This document shows, in pieces, positions 1-6,091 of a stretch of 26,224 nucleotides of DNA (position 1 is the first letter of the stretch; every line of letters starts with the position of its first letter). The DNA comes from a virus. The translations under genes and the position numbers were made by a program. The notes under the pieces were generated by a model. That model saw nothing but the letters and a program-made list of their open reading frames with translations. It was not told where the DNA came from and made no database searches. The DNA is taken from IMG/VR virus record IMGVR_UViG_3300046000_001847, positions 1 through 26,224 of that record. The stretch is one strand, 5' to 3'.

Positions 1-648
1 AAGAAAGGATATAAGTTAGTTGGCATTGACGCAAGTGGATTAGAGTTGCGTATGTTGGCTCACTATATGAACGATAATGAATATACGAATGAGGTTGTAT
101 CAGGCGATATACACACAGCGAACCAAACCGCTGCTGGGTTGCAAACGAGGAATCAAGCTAAGACGTTTATCTATGCCTTTCTCTATGGCGCAGGAAGTGC
201 CAAAATCGGGTCGATTGTTGGAGGTAGTGCGAAAGAGGGACAAAAACTCATTGATAGTTTTCTACAAAACACACCGAAACTTAAAAGGCTTAGAGAGAAA
301 GTGGCTCGTCTCTACGCTAAAGAAGGATGGCTACAAGGTCTTGACGGACGAAAGCTACTCGTTCGTGCAGAACATTCGGCGCTCAACACGCTACTGCAAG
401 GCGCTGGTGCGATAGTAATGAAACAGGCTGTCGTGATTTTGCACAAGAAGTTGCGTAAATCAAAGATAGACTTTAAGATGGTTGCCAATGTCCATGACGA
501 GTGGCAGATTGAGGTAGCAGAACAGCGTGCAGAAGAAGCTGGTATTCTCGGTAAAGAATCAATCAAAGAAGCTGGTATAATGTTGAATATGCGCTGTCCT
601 CTGGACGGTGAATACAAAGTAGGTAACTCATGGAAAGAGACACACTAA
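1..648 (+). CDS. DNA polymerase, family A (C-terminal palm/fingers part, 5' cut by window edge)
   Basis: Replicative DNA polymerase of the Pol I/T7 type, only the last 215 residues visible. Frame 1 is open from the first base. Numbering from the first codon, motif A is at residues 8-17 (GIDASGLELR, metal-binding D10), motif B is RxxxKxxxYxxxYG with R50, K54, Y58 and Y62-G63, and motif C is HDE at 165-167 with catalytic D166. Y58 aligns with E. coli Pol I Phe762 and T7 Tyr526, the residue that governs sugar discrimination. The TTG at 46 is internal to motif A, so it is not a real start. Any exonuclease domain would lie outside the window. The stop overlaps the next ATG (TAATG). Identification is secure; the missing N-terminus prevents subfamily placement. 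Confidence 0.97.
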   Translation, partial: KKGYKLVGIDASGLELRMLAHYMNDNEYTNEVVSGDIHTANQTAAGLQTRNQAKTFIYAFLYGAGSAKIGSIVGGSAKEGQKLIDSFLQNTPKLKRLREKVARLYAKEGWLQGLDGRKLLVRAEHSALNTLLQGAGAIVMKQAVVILHKKLRKSKIDFKMVANVHDEWQIEVAEQRAEEAGILGKESIKEAGIMLNMRCPLDGEYKVGNSWKETH

Positions 649-836
649 TGATAGAAGAAAAAGACGAGAACTTACTTGGGATGGTGGCTGTCTCTGCGTA
701 CAAAGATGGGACTTACTCGCTAAGTTCGTCCTTTGATTTAAAGGAAACATACGACCTTTTGAAAGATGCCGTATTGGATATAGAAGATGGGACATTAGAA
801 GAAAGTCTTAATCCCTATACCCAAACCCTGCAGTAG
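648..836 (+). CDS. small acidic protein, unknown function
   Basis: A 62-residue acidic protein with no family I recognise. I chose the ATG at 648 rather than the in-frame ATG at 630: it forms a TAATG overlap with the polymerase stop and has a purine-rich GGAAAGAG about 8 bases upstream, which implies translational coupling to the polymerase. The middle (AVSAYKDGTYSLSSSFD) looks like a short beta hairpin followed by a helix with many Asp, Glu and Leu. No cysteine pairs, signal peptide or membrane segment. It lies between the polymerase and the ssDNA-binding protein, so a replication accessory role is possible but not shown. Confidence 0.6.
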   Translation: MIEEKDENLLGMVAVSAYKDGTYSLSSSFDLKETYDLLKDAVLDIEDGTLEESLNPYTQTLQ

Positions 837-848
837 TTGTGGTACAAT
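837..848 (+). promoter_or_regulatory. extended -10 promoter upstream of the ssDNA-binding protein gene
   Basis: TTGTGGTACAAT contains a TG-n-TACAAT extended -10 element (840-848). No good -35 lies 16-18 bases upstream. It sits in a 57-base gap, one of the few on this strand, about 45 bases before the ATG at 894, which has a strong AAGGAG site at 881-886. The TGTGGTA core recurs at the promoters at 3715-3744 and 19676-19704. The call rests on motif only. Confidence 0.5.
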
Positions 849-893
849 AGCTGTAGCAGTATTCATAAACCGTAGTAGATAAGGAGTTTTAAA

Positions 894-1304
894 ATGGAAA
901 TTAAACCAGTAAAAATCGAAGCAGAAATTCAGTGGGCTTTCTTTGACCGTGTTAACGACATGAGTGGCAAGTTCCAATGTGACTTGGCTAACCTGTCTGA
1001 CAAGGCTGTGGAAGCATTGGAGTCGATTGGTCTTGAGCCACGCAAGCGTGAAGACAAGCCTGAGAAGGGTTGGTTCTTGACAGTTAAATCAAACTACGCT
1101 ATCCAGCCTTACGATAAAGAAGGCAATGAGGTTAAGGACACCGTAGGCAACGGCTCGAAGGCTGTGGCATTGATTAAGCCTTATAGCTGGACTTGGAAGA
1201 ACAAGAAAGGTGTTAGCGCATCACTGGCAAAGATTGTCATTACCGACTTGGTGAAGTACAGTGCTGATGGCGCTGATGCTGATTTGGATGACGACATCCT
1301 GTGA
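894..1304 (+). CDS. single-stranded DNA-binding protein, T7 gp2.5-like
   Basis: Predicted ssDNA-binding protein of 136 residues that would coat template DNA and recruit polymerase and helicase. The body is rich in beta-strand residues and aromatics (WAFFDRV, WFLTVKSNYAIQPY, YSWTWKNKKGV) as in an OB fold. The last 12 residues (125-136) form an acidic tail ending DDDIL, the hallmark of gp2.5 and bacterial SSB C-termini; T7 gp2.5 itself ends in Phe and is longer (232 residues). The start at 894 has AAGGAG 7 bases upstream. Placement between polymerase and 5' exonuclease supports the role. The stop overlaps the GTG of the next gene by 4 bases (GTGA). Alternative: an OB-fold protein of unrelated function, less likely. 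Confidence 0.82.
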   Translation: MEIKPVKIEAEIQWAFFDRVNDMSGKFQCDLANLSDKAVEALESIGLEPRKREDKPEKGWFLTVKSNYAIQPYDKEGNEVKDTVGNGSKAVALIKPYSWTWKNKKGVSASLAKIVITDLVKYSADGADADLDDDIL

Positions 1305-1978
1305 TAACAGCACTCATTGATGCCGATAGCCTATGCTACGCAGTGGGTTTCTCTAGCAACGATACTGAGGAATACATTGCGATAGCAAGGCTTGAGGAAA
1401 CAATGACTGAACTTTGTATGGACTTGGACTGTGAAGATTACAAGGGCTTCCTAACGGGCAAAGGCAACTTCCGTGATTCGATAGCAGTTACAGCTCCATA
1501 CAAGGGTCAGCGCATATCAGAAAAGCCAGTACATTTACAGGCTCTGAGAGACCACCTAGTGAACTCTTGGGGCTTTGAAGTAGTCAACGGTATTGAAGCA
1601 GACGATGCAGTTGGTATCGCTGCTTATGCGGTCTCTGAAGATGAATCAATCATGGTACATATCGACAAAGACCTCAACCAGTTTAGAGGTTGGCATTACA
1701 ACTACCGCAAGAAAGAAAAGTATTATGTCTCTGAGTTTGAAGGTTTACATTCTTTTTATACTCAGATATTAACAGGTGATAGGATTGACAATATCATCGG
1801 TTTAAAAGGAATTGGACCAGTTAAAGCTAAAAGGATACTAGAAGAATGTACCAACGAAACCGAGTTGTACCAAGCAGTCCTGAAAGCCTACGAGGGCGAC
1901 ACGGACCGAGTGCTGGAAAACGCAAAACTCCTGTGGCTGCAAAGAACACCAAACGAGACTTGGAATCCTCCCCAATAG
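1301..1978 (+). CDS. 5'-3' exonuclease, FEN/T7 gp6-like
   Basis: Metal-dependent 5' nuclease of the flap endonuclease superfamily, 225 residues, likely removing RNA primers and supplying nucleotides from host DNA as T7 gp6 does. Acidic metal ligands are visible at D7 and D9 (LIDADS), E99-D101-D102 (EADDAVG), D122 and D124 (HIDKDL), and D160 and D163 (GDRIDN). A helix-three-turn-helix DNA-binding motif follows (GLKGIGPVKAKRIL, 167-180). The GTG start at 1301 overlaps the upstream stop and gives the standard N-terminus with the first Asp at residue 7. It is shorter than T7 gp6 (about 300 residues), mainly at the C-terminus. The stop forms TAGTG with the next gene. Confidence 0.92.
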   Translation: MITALIDADSLCYAVGFSSNDTEEYIAIARLEETMTELCMDLDCEDYKGFLTGKGNFRDSIAVTAPYKGQRISEKPVHLQALRDHLVNSWGFEVVNGIEADDAVGIAAYAVSEDESIMVHIDKDLNQFRGWHYNYRKKEKYYVSEFEGLHSFYTQILTGDRIDNIIGLKGIGPVKAKRILEECTNETELYQAVLKAYEGDTDRVLENAKLLWLQRTPNETWNPPQ

Positions 1979-2301
1979 TGTATGTTGAGTGGGTTGATGC
2001 AGTCTCTGATGGTGGGTGGGAAGACAACGTAAAAGTTGATATTCACGCAGTTTGTACCGTAGGGTTTTTAATTGCAGAAACAAAAGATGGAATCTGTCTT
2101 GCATCAACCGTATCTGGTGATAACAGTAATGCCCGGATGCACATTCCTAAATCATGGATTACTAAACGAAAGGTTATCAATCGTGAAAACAAGCAGCGCA
2201 AAACAGAAAGGAAGGCTGCTCCAGCAGTGGACCGTCAAGCAGTTGCTGGAGAGGTATCCACAGTTGACGGACAAGGACTTACGCAGTTGTCCAATGGGTA
2301 G
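1978..2301 (+). CDS. conserved small phage protein, unknown function
   Basis: A 107-residue protein starting at the GTG at 1978, inside a TAGTG overlap with the exonuclease stop. Residues 1-72 resemble a widespread small phage protein (WxDA start, middle VGFLIAETKDGICLAST, then HIPKSWI) that looks like a compact beta-barrel; no function is known to me. The last 36 or so residues are low in hydrophobics, rich in Lys, Arg, Gln and Ala, and lie entirely over the start of the next gene in another frame, so they may be a read-on extension. Downstream ATGs are too deep inside the conserved part to be the start. Confidence 0.68.
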   Translation: MYVEWVDAVSDGGWEDNVKVDIHAVCTVGFLIAETKDGICLASTVSGDNSNARMHIPKSWITKRKVINRENKQRKTERKAAPAVDRQAVAGEVSTVDGQGLTQLSNG

Positions 2302-2542
2302 TCATGGTGAAGATGTGGTGATGTCTCAGTTTGCTAAAGAGGAACTTCCGGCTACGTTTGAATGTAAGTCTTTAGCAAAGATTGCTGTGTATAATTACTA
2401 CGAGCAGTGCAAGAAACATGGTGATGGCGAACCGATTGTGATTATCAAGCAAAACAATTCTAAGCCACTCGCTGTGATTGATGCAGAACTTTTATTTGAT
2501 TTGATGGCTAACAACGGAGATGAAGATGATTATGAATTATGA
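2183..2542 (+). CDS. PD-(D/E)XK endonuclease, possibly Holliday-junction resolving
   Basis: A 119-residue nuclease with the PD-(D/E)XK signature: D44 (HGEDVVMS), then E60-C-K62 (FECKS), followed by a helix with Y70, N71, Y73 and Q75 typical of resolvase-like members. The N-terminus (KTSSAKQKGRLLQQW) is basic and helical, as in phage junction resolvases. I set the start at GTG 2183 because the frame upstream (back to an ATG at 2072) only antisense-like mirrors the preceding gene; a purine-rich GAAAGG lies about 10 bases upstream. It occupies the place of T7 gene 3 (endonuclease I) near ssb and exonuclease, though its sequence is not clearly gp3. Likely role: resolving recombination intermediates or debranching DNA before packaging. 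Overlaps the previous gene by 119 bases. Confidence 0.75.
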   Translation: MKTSSAKQKGRLLQQWTVKQLLERYPQLTDKDLRSCPMGSHGEDVVMSQFAKEELPATFECKSLAKIAVYNYYEQCKKHGDGEPIVIIKQNNSKPLAVIDAELLFDLMANNGDEDDYEL

Positions 2543-2810
2543 TGACAGCAACGAAACTTTCACAGTAAGTCTAACTGTTGAAGACAGGAATGACACAGTT
2601 ACCAAACAGTTTACTCTGCCTTACGATGAGTCATGGACAACAGTAATGGCTAAAGTAGCTGATGGATTGTCTGCGTACTACGGTTACGACTTAAAGGAAA
2701 AGATACGCTTCGTCGTCACTTATCCAGAATGTCATACAGGCACAGCCGGTGAGTTATGTATTTCTAAGCAAGACTTTGAATCCTTTATGGAAGCACAACA
2801 GAACCTATGA
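2520..2810 (+). CDS. conserved hypothetical protein, replication cluster
   Basis: A 96-residue acidic protein with no recognised family. The N-terminus has three in-frame ATGs (2520, 2526, 2532), all within the last codons of the endonuclease gene, so the true start is uncertain by up to four residues. Residues 8-35 alternate like beta strands (ETFTVSLTVEDRNDTVTKQFTL), and 40-62 look helical. Two cysteines (in PECHTG and ELCIS) are present but no metal-binding pattern. The stop overlaps the next ATG by four bases (ATGA), so it is co-translated with the DEDDy exonuclease and may be a partner of it (inference). Confidence 0.65.
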   Translation: MKMIMNYDDSNETFTVSLTVEDRNDTVTKQFTLPYDESWTTVMAKVADGLSAYYGYDLKEKIRFVVTYPECHTGTAGELCISKQDFESFMEAQQNL

Positions 2811-3544
2811 AAATCCTTCTACTCGATATTGAGACAAGTCCTAACACAGCCCATGTTTGGGGTCTGTGGCAGCAAAACGTCAGTATCAATCAGTTGATGG
2901 AATCTTCTTATGTGCTGTGCTATGCAGCTAAGTGGCTAAACGAGGTAGATGTTCTGTTTGATTCTGTCCACCAATCTAAACCAAAGAAGATGCTTAAAGG
3001 AATACATGGACTTCTCAACGAAGCTGATGCTGTGGTGCATTATAACGGCACTAAGTTTGATATTCCTACTCTTAACAAGGAATTTCTCTTACATTCTTAT
3101 AATCCACCATCGCCTTATAAACAGATTGATTTATTGCGTGTGGTTCGTAGCCAGTTTCGTTTTCCTAGCAACAAGCTGGATTATGTAGCACAGCGACTTG
3201 GTTTAGGTCAGAAACACGCTCACGAAGGACATTCTTTGTGGGTTAAATGTATGAACGGAGATAATGATGCTTGGGAACGGATGCAAGAATATAATATACA
3301 AGATGTTGTCTTGTTGGAGTCGCTTTATCATACGCTGTTGCCGTGGATTAAGACGCATCCTAATCGTAACCTCCACTCTGAATCTGCAGTGTGTCCTACT
3401 TGTGGTAGCAGTGCAATACAGAAACGAGGTCAGGCTATCTCGTTATCAGGTTCGTATCAACGATACCAATGTCGGGACTGCGGAAGCTGGAGTCAAGGAG
3501 TGAAGTCATTACGCAAAGCAGTTGAGGTGAAGCATCATGGATAA
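2807..3544 (+). CDS. DEDDy-type 3'-5' exonuclease with C-terminal zinc ribbon
   Basis: A 245-residue RNase H-fold exonuclease. The DEDDy residues are visible: D7 and E9 (LLDIETSP), D85 (NGTKFDIPTL), and Y162 with D166 (YNIQDVVLLESLY). The C-terminal 55 residues hold a four-cysteine zinc ribbon (C196-P-T-C199 and C222-R-D-C225). Family members are often annotated as a DNA polymerase exonuclease-like or RNase H-like domain protein. Possible roles are stand-alone proofreading, end trimming or RNA/DNA processing; the ribbon may hold nucleic acid or a partner. Start ATG overlaps the preceding stop by four bases. The fold and catalytic set are clear; the substrate is not. Confidence 0.85.
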   Translation: MKILLLDIETSPNTAHVWGLWQQNVSINQLMESSYVLCYAAKWLNEVDVLFDSVHQSKPKKMLKGIHGLLNEADAVVHYNGTKFDIPTLNKEFLLHSYNPPSPYKQIDLLRVVRSQFRFPSNKLDYVAQRLGLGQKHAHEGHSLWVKCMNGDNDAWERMQEYNIQDVVLLESLYHTLLPWIKTHPNRNLHSESAVCPTCGSSAIQKRGQAISLSGSYQRYQCRDCGSWSQGVKSLRKAVEVKHHG

Positions 3545-3857
3545 AAACCCAATAGCGATGCCGACCCCTTTTGGTTATCTTCGTGAAGAAACCTTAAATG
3601 AGTTAATTAAAGAGTACGAAGATAGTATTAAAAGCGACACTTTAAGTCGTCAAGTTGGTGGTACACATTACAAAAAAGGTGTCCAGCCTTGGACAATCGC
3701 CCTTGATTGGGGACTTGACCCGTGGTCACATAATGTGGTAAAATATATCCTCCGTTTCCCTTACAAGAACGGAAAGGAAGACCTAGAGAAAATTCAGCAT
3801 TATTTAGATTTTTTGATAGAGAATTACGATGAAGTAAACAATAAGTATTACAAATAG
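3537..3857 (+). CDS. DUF3310 domain protein, T7 gp1.7-related
   Basis: A 106-residue protein whose C-terminal 70 residues match DUF3310: S-R-QVGGTHYKK, then QPW, then HNVVKYILRFPYKNGKEDL and a helix HYLDFLIE. DUF3310 is found in T7 gp1.7, a nucleotide kinase, and in many phage proteins annotated as nucleotide kinase. This protein is about half of gp1.7's length (196), so kinase activity cannot be assumed. It lies just before the ribonucleotide reductase, which fits a nucleotide-metabolism role. The ATG at 3537 overlaps the exonuclease stop by eight bases; a later start would lose only the unconserved N-terminus. A good promoter-like sequence lies inside this gene. Confidence 0.82.
   Translation: MDKNPIAMPTPFGYLREETLNELIKEYEDSIKSDTLSRQVGGTHYKKGVQPWTIALDWGLDPWSHNVVKYILRFPYKNGKEDLEKIQHYLDFLIENYDEVNNKYYK
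3715..3744 (+). promoter_or_regulatory. sigma70-like promoter inside the DUF3310 gene, likely serving the reductase
   Basis: TTGACC at 3715-3720, an 18-base spacer, then TAAAAT at 3739-3744 preceded by TGG (extended -10, TGTGGTAAAAT). Both hexamers match the consensus at five of six positions. It lies about 280 bases before the reductase start and 120 before the 51-aa gene, and would give the reductase its own transcript. Being inside a coding region, it could be a chance match. Confidence 0.5.
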
Positions 3858-3866
3858 AGAGAAACT

Positions 3867-4022
3867 ATGCCGCTGCTTTTACACGAAATCAAAGAAAGGT
3901 TAACCGCACTTGATGAAGTAACCTTACTAGAACTACTCAACATCAGCAGTGAAGACATAGTAGAAATGTTCTCAGACCGCATAGAGGACAACGCCGATAA
4001 ACTAGAAAAGGAAGTTAAATAA
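3867..4022 (+). CDS. small conserved phage protein (51 aa), unknown function
   Basis: A 51-residue acidic, Leu-rich helical protein: LLLHEIKERLTALDEV, then TLLELLNISSEDIVEMF, ending EDNADKLEKEVK. I recognise this pattern as a small protein common in phages, usually beside replication or nucleotide genes; the amphipathic helices suggest a dimer or a partner-binding module. Start ATG 3867 has a purine-rich GAGAGAA upstream. The stop is one base from the reductase ATG and its last codons (AAAGGAAG) supply the reductase's ribosome-binding site, so the two are coupled. Confidence 0.72.
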   Translation: MPLLLHEIKERLTALDEVTLLELLNISSEDIVEMFSDRIEDNADKLEKEVK

Positions 4023-4023
4023 T

Positions 4024-5931
4024 ATGGCAGCATACAACATGACCCCGTACAACACATTCATCGCCAAGAGCCGGTATAGCCGTTACTTGGACGATAAAGG
4101 TCGTCGTGAGCATTGGAATGAAACAGTAGCACGGTACTTTGACTTTATGGAAAAGCACTTAGCAGAAAAACAGAACTACATACTTACAAAAGAATTGCGT
4201 AACGAGTTAGAGACAGCCGTTGTTGCACTGGATGTCGTACCGTCTATGCGAGCAGTAATGACAGCAGGACCTGCGCTAGAGCGCCAGAATGTAGCAGCAT
4301 TTAATTGTTCGTATTTACCAATCGACGACCCAAAAGCCTTTGACGAAGCAATGTACATCCTTCTCTGTGGCACTGGTGTCGGATTCTCTGTGGAGCAACA
4401 ATATGTTTCTAAGTTACCTGAAGTGCCGACTCAGTTGTTTGATAGTAAGACTTCTATTGTTGTGTCGGATTCTAAAGAAGGATGGGCAAAATCACTTCGC
4501 CAACTCATCGCTCTTTTGTATGCTGGCGAGATTCCAAAATTTGACGTATCTCGAGTTAGACCAGCAGGGGCGAGACTCAAAACTTTCGGAGGACGTGCTT
4601 CTGGACCCGGACCTTTGGAAGAACTTTATCGCTTCTGTGTCATCAAATTCAAAGGAGCAGTTGGTCGCCGTCTCAGTTCCCTTGAGTGCCATGATATTCT
4701 GTGCAAAATCGGGGAAGTTGTTGTTGTGGGTGGAGTCCGACGCTCAGCAATGATTAGCCTGTCTGATTTGTCAGACGACAAGATGGCACACGCTAAAGCA
4801 GGTAACTGGTGGGATGGTCAAGCACAACGTGCATTAGCAAACAACTCTGCGTCATACTTAGAGACACCATCTATTGGTCAATTTATGCGTGAATGGAGTT
4901 CAATCTATGAATCACACAGCGGAGAGCGTGGTATCTTCAATCGTGAAGCAAGTCAAAAGCAAGCTGCTAAGAATGGTCGTAGGGATGCGACTTATGCTTT
5001 TGGTACAAACCCATGCTCAGAGATTATTCTGCGTCCTTACCAGTTCTGTAATCTATCCTCTTGCATCATTCGTTCTGACGATACTGAAGATAGTATTGCT
5101 AACAAGATTCGTCTTGCTACCATTCTGGGTACTTTTCAGGCTAGTCTTACAGACTTCCCTTACTTGCGTAAGATTTGGCAAAAGAACACCGAGGAGGAGG
5201 CGCTTTTAGGTGTGTCAATGACTGGTATTTGCGACAACACTTTACTCAATAACCCTGATGATGAATTATTACCTGCTCGATTGGAGAAACTCCGTGACCT
5301 TGCTGTTTCTGTTAATGCTGAGTTTGCTAGTGCTATTGGAATCAATCAGAGTGTTGCGGTTACGGCTGTTAAGCCGGAAGGAACTGTATCACAACTCTGC
5401 TCTACCGCATCTGGCATCCATCCTCAGCATAGCAAGTATTATATTCGCCGTGTACGAGCTGATAATAAAGACCCTTTGACACAGTTCATGATTCAAGCAG
5501 GATTTGTTGCAGAGCCTTGCGTGATGAAACCTGAGTCAACAACAGTATTTAGTTTCCCTGTTGCTGTGGCTGATGGTGCGTTACTGCGTGAAGACTTGAC
5601 TGCGATTCAGCATCTGCGCTTGTGGTTAATCTTTCAGCGTCATTACTGTGAGCATAAGCCTTCTGTAACTATCTCTGTCTTGGAGAACGAATGGATGGAT
5701 GTCGGAGCATGGACATTTAAGCACTTCGATGAAGTTACTGGTGTGTCGTTCCTACCGATGGATGGTGGCACTTACAAGCAAGCACCTTATGAAGAATGTG
5801 ACGAGGAGACTTACAACAAGTTAAAGTCGTTAGTTCCTGATACAGTAGATTGGGAGAACTTCAAAGAGTATGACGATAATGTCGAAGGCGCTCAGATGTT
5901 AAGCTGCACCGCTGGCGGATGCTCTATCTAA
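4024..5931 (+). CDS. ribonucleotide reductase, adenosylcobalamin-dependent (class II)
   Basis: Complete single-chain class II ribonucleotide reductase, 635 residues (Lactobacillus leichmannii type enzyme: 739). It reduces ribonucleotides to deoxyribonucleotides using a B12 radical, with no oxygen and no second subunit. Visible residues: C95 (FNCSY) and C342 (FCNLSS) as the active-site disulfide pair, C331 and E333 in NPCSEI (thiyl radical and acid), phosphate-binding PEGTVSQLCSTASG (451-464), and the C-terminal shuttle pair C628 and C633 (SCTAGGCSI). CGTGVGFSVE (115-124) is another family signature. AAGGAAG lies about 7 bases before the ATG. It is the last gene on this strand and is followed by a terminator. 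B12 must come from the host. Confidence 0.97.
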   Translation: MAAYNMTPYNTFIAKSRYSRYLDDKGRREHWNETVARYFDFMEKHLAEKQNYILTKELRNELETAVVALDVVPSMRAVMTAGPALERQNVAAFNCSYLPIDDPKAFDEAMYILLCGTGVGFSVEQQYVSKLPEVPTQLFDSKTSIVVSDSKEGWAKSLRQLIALLYAGEIPKFDVSRVRPAGARLKTFGGRASGPGPLEELYRFCVIKFKGAVGRRLSSLECHDILCKIGEVVVVGGVRRSAMISLSDLSDDKMAHAKAGNWWDGQAQRALANNSASYLETPSIGQFMREWSSIYESHSGERGIFNREASQKQAAKNGRRDATYAFGTNPCSEIILRPYQFCNLSSCIIRSDDTEDSIANKIRLATILGTFQASLTDFPYLRKIWQKNTEEEALLGVSMTGICDNTLLNNPDDELLPARLEKLRDLAVSVNAEFASAIGINQSVAVTAVKPEGTVSQLCSTASGIHPQHSKYYIRRVRADNKDPLTQFMIQAGFVAEPCVMKPESTTVFSFPVAVADGALLREDLTAIQHLRLWLIFQRHYCEHKPSVTISVLENEWMDVGAWTFKHFDEVTGVSFLPMDGGTYKQAPYEECDEETYNKLKSLVPDTVDWENFKEYDDNVEGAQMLSCTAGGCSI

Positions 5932-5956
5932 TTCCTTGTGTGTTGTAGTGCTTGAT

Positions 5957-5983
5957 GGCAGCCCTTAATTGGGCTGTCTTTTT
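5957..5983 (+). terminator. rho-independent terminator after the reductase gene
   Basis: Stem GGCAGCCC / GGGCTGTC (8 pairs, one G-U) around a six-base TTAATT loop, followed by TTTTT at 5979-5983. It lies 25 bases after the reductase stop. On the opposite strand the hairpin is not followed by a T run, so it should act mainly on rightward transcripts and keep them from running into the leftward late genes. Confidence 0.88.
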
Positions 5984-6065
5984 ATGTCCCGAACGGGTTA
6001 TTGTGCTTAGTATTTGTGCAGAAACAGAGAAACTTTACCGATAGGGAAATGTATAGAATGAGATA

Positions 6066-6089
6066 CAAAACTGTGTAATATACTACACA
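6066..6089 (-). terminator. possible weak terminator after the lysozyme gene
   Basis: TGTGTA and TACACA (6072-6077 and 6084-6089) form a six-pair, AT-rich stem around a six-base loop just past the lysozyme stop. In the leftward direction it is followed by GTTTTG, a four-T run. It is in the right place to end the late transcript, but the stem is weak. The other 80 bases of this gap hold only a small CCCG-AA-CGGG repeat (near 5988). Confidence 0.4.
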
Positions 6090-6091
6090 AT

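Noticed and set aside
312-617. Leftward open frame opposite the polymerase
   Set aside because: Covers polymerase motif C on the opposite strand; Ser/Cys-rich shadow.
2072-2182. Longer N-terminus for the PD-(D/E)XK protein (ATG 2072)
   Set aside because: Those codons overlap the well-conserved part of the preceding gene and show no nuclease-like features; GTG 2183 gives the expected basic N-terminus.
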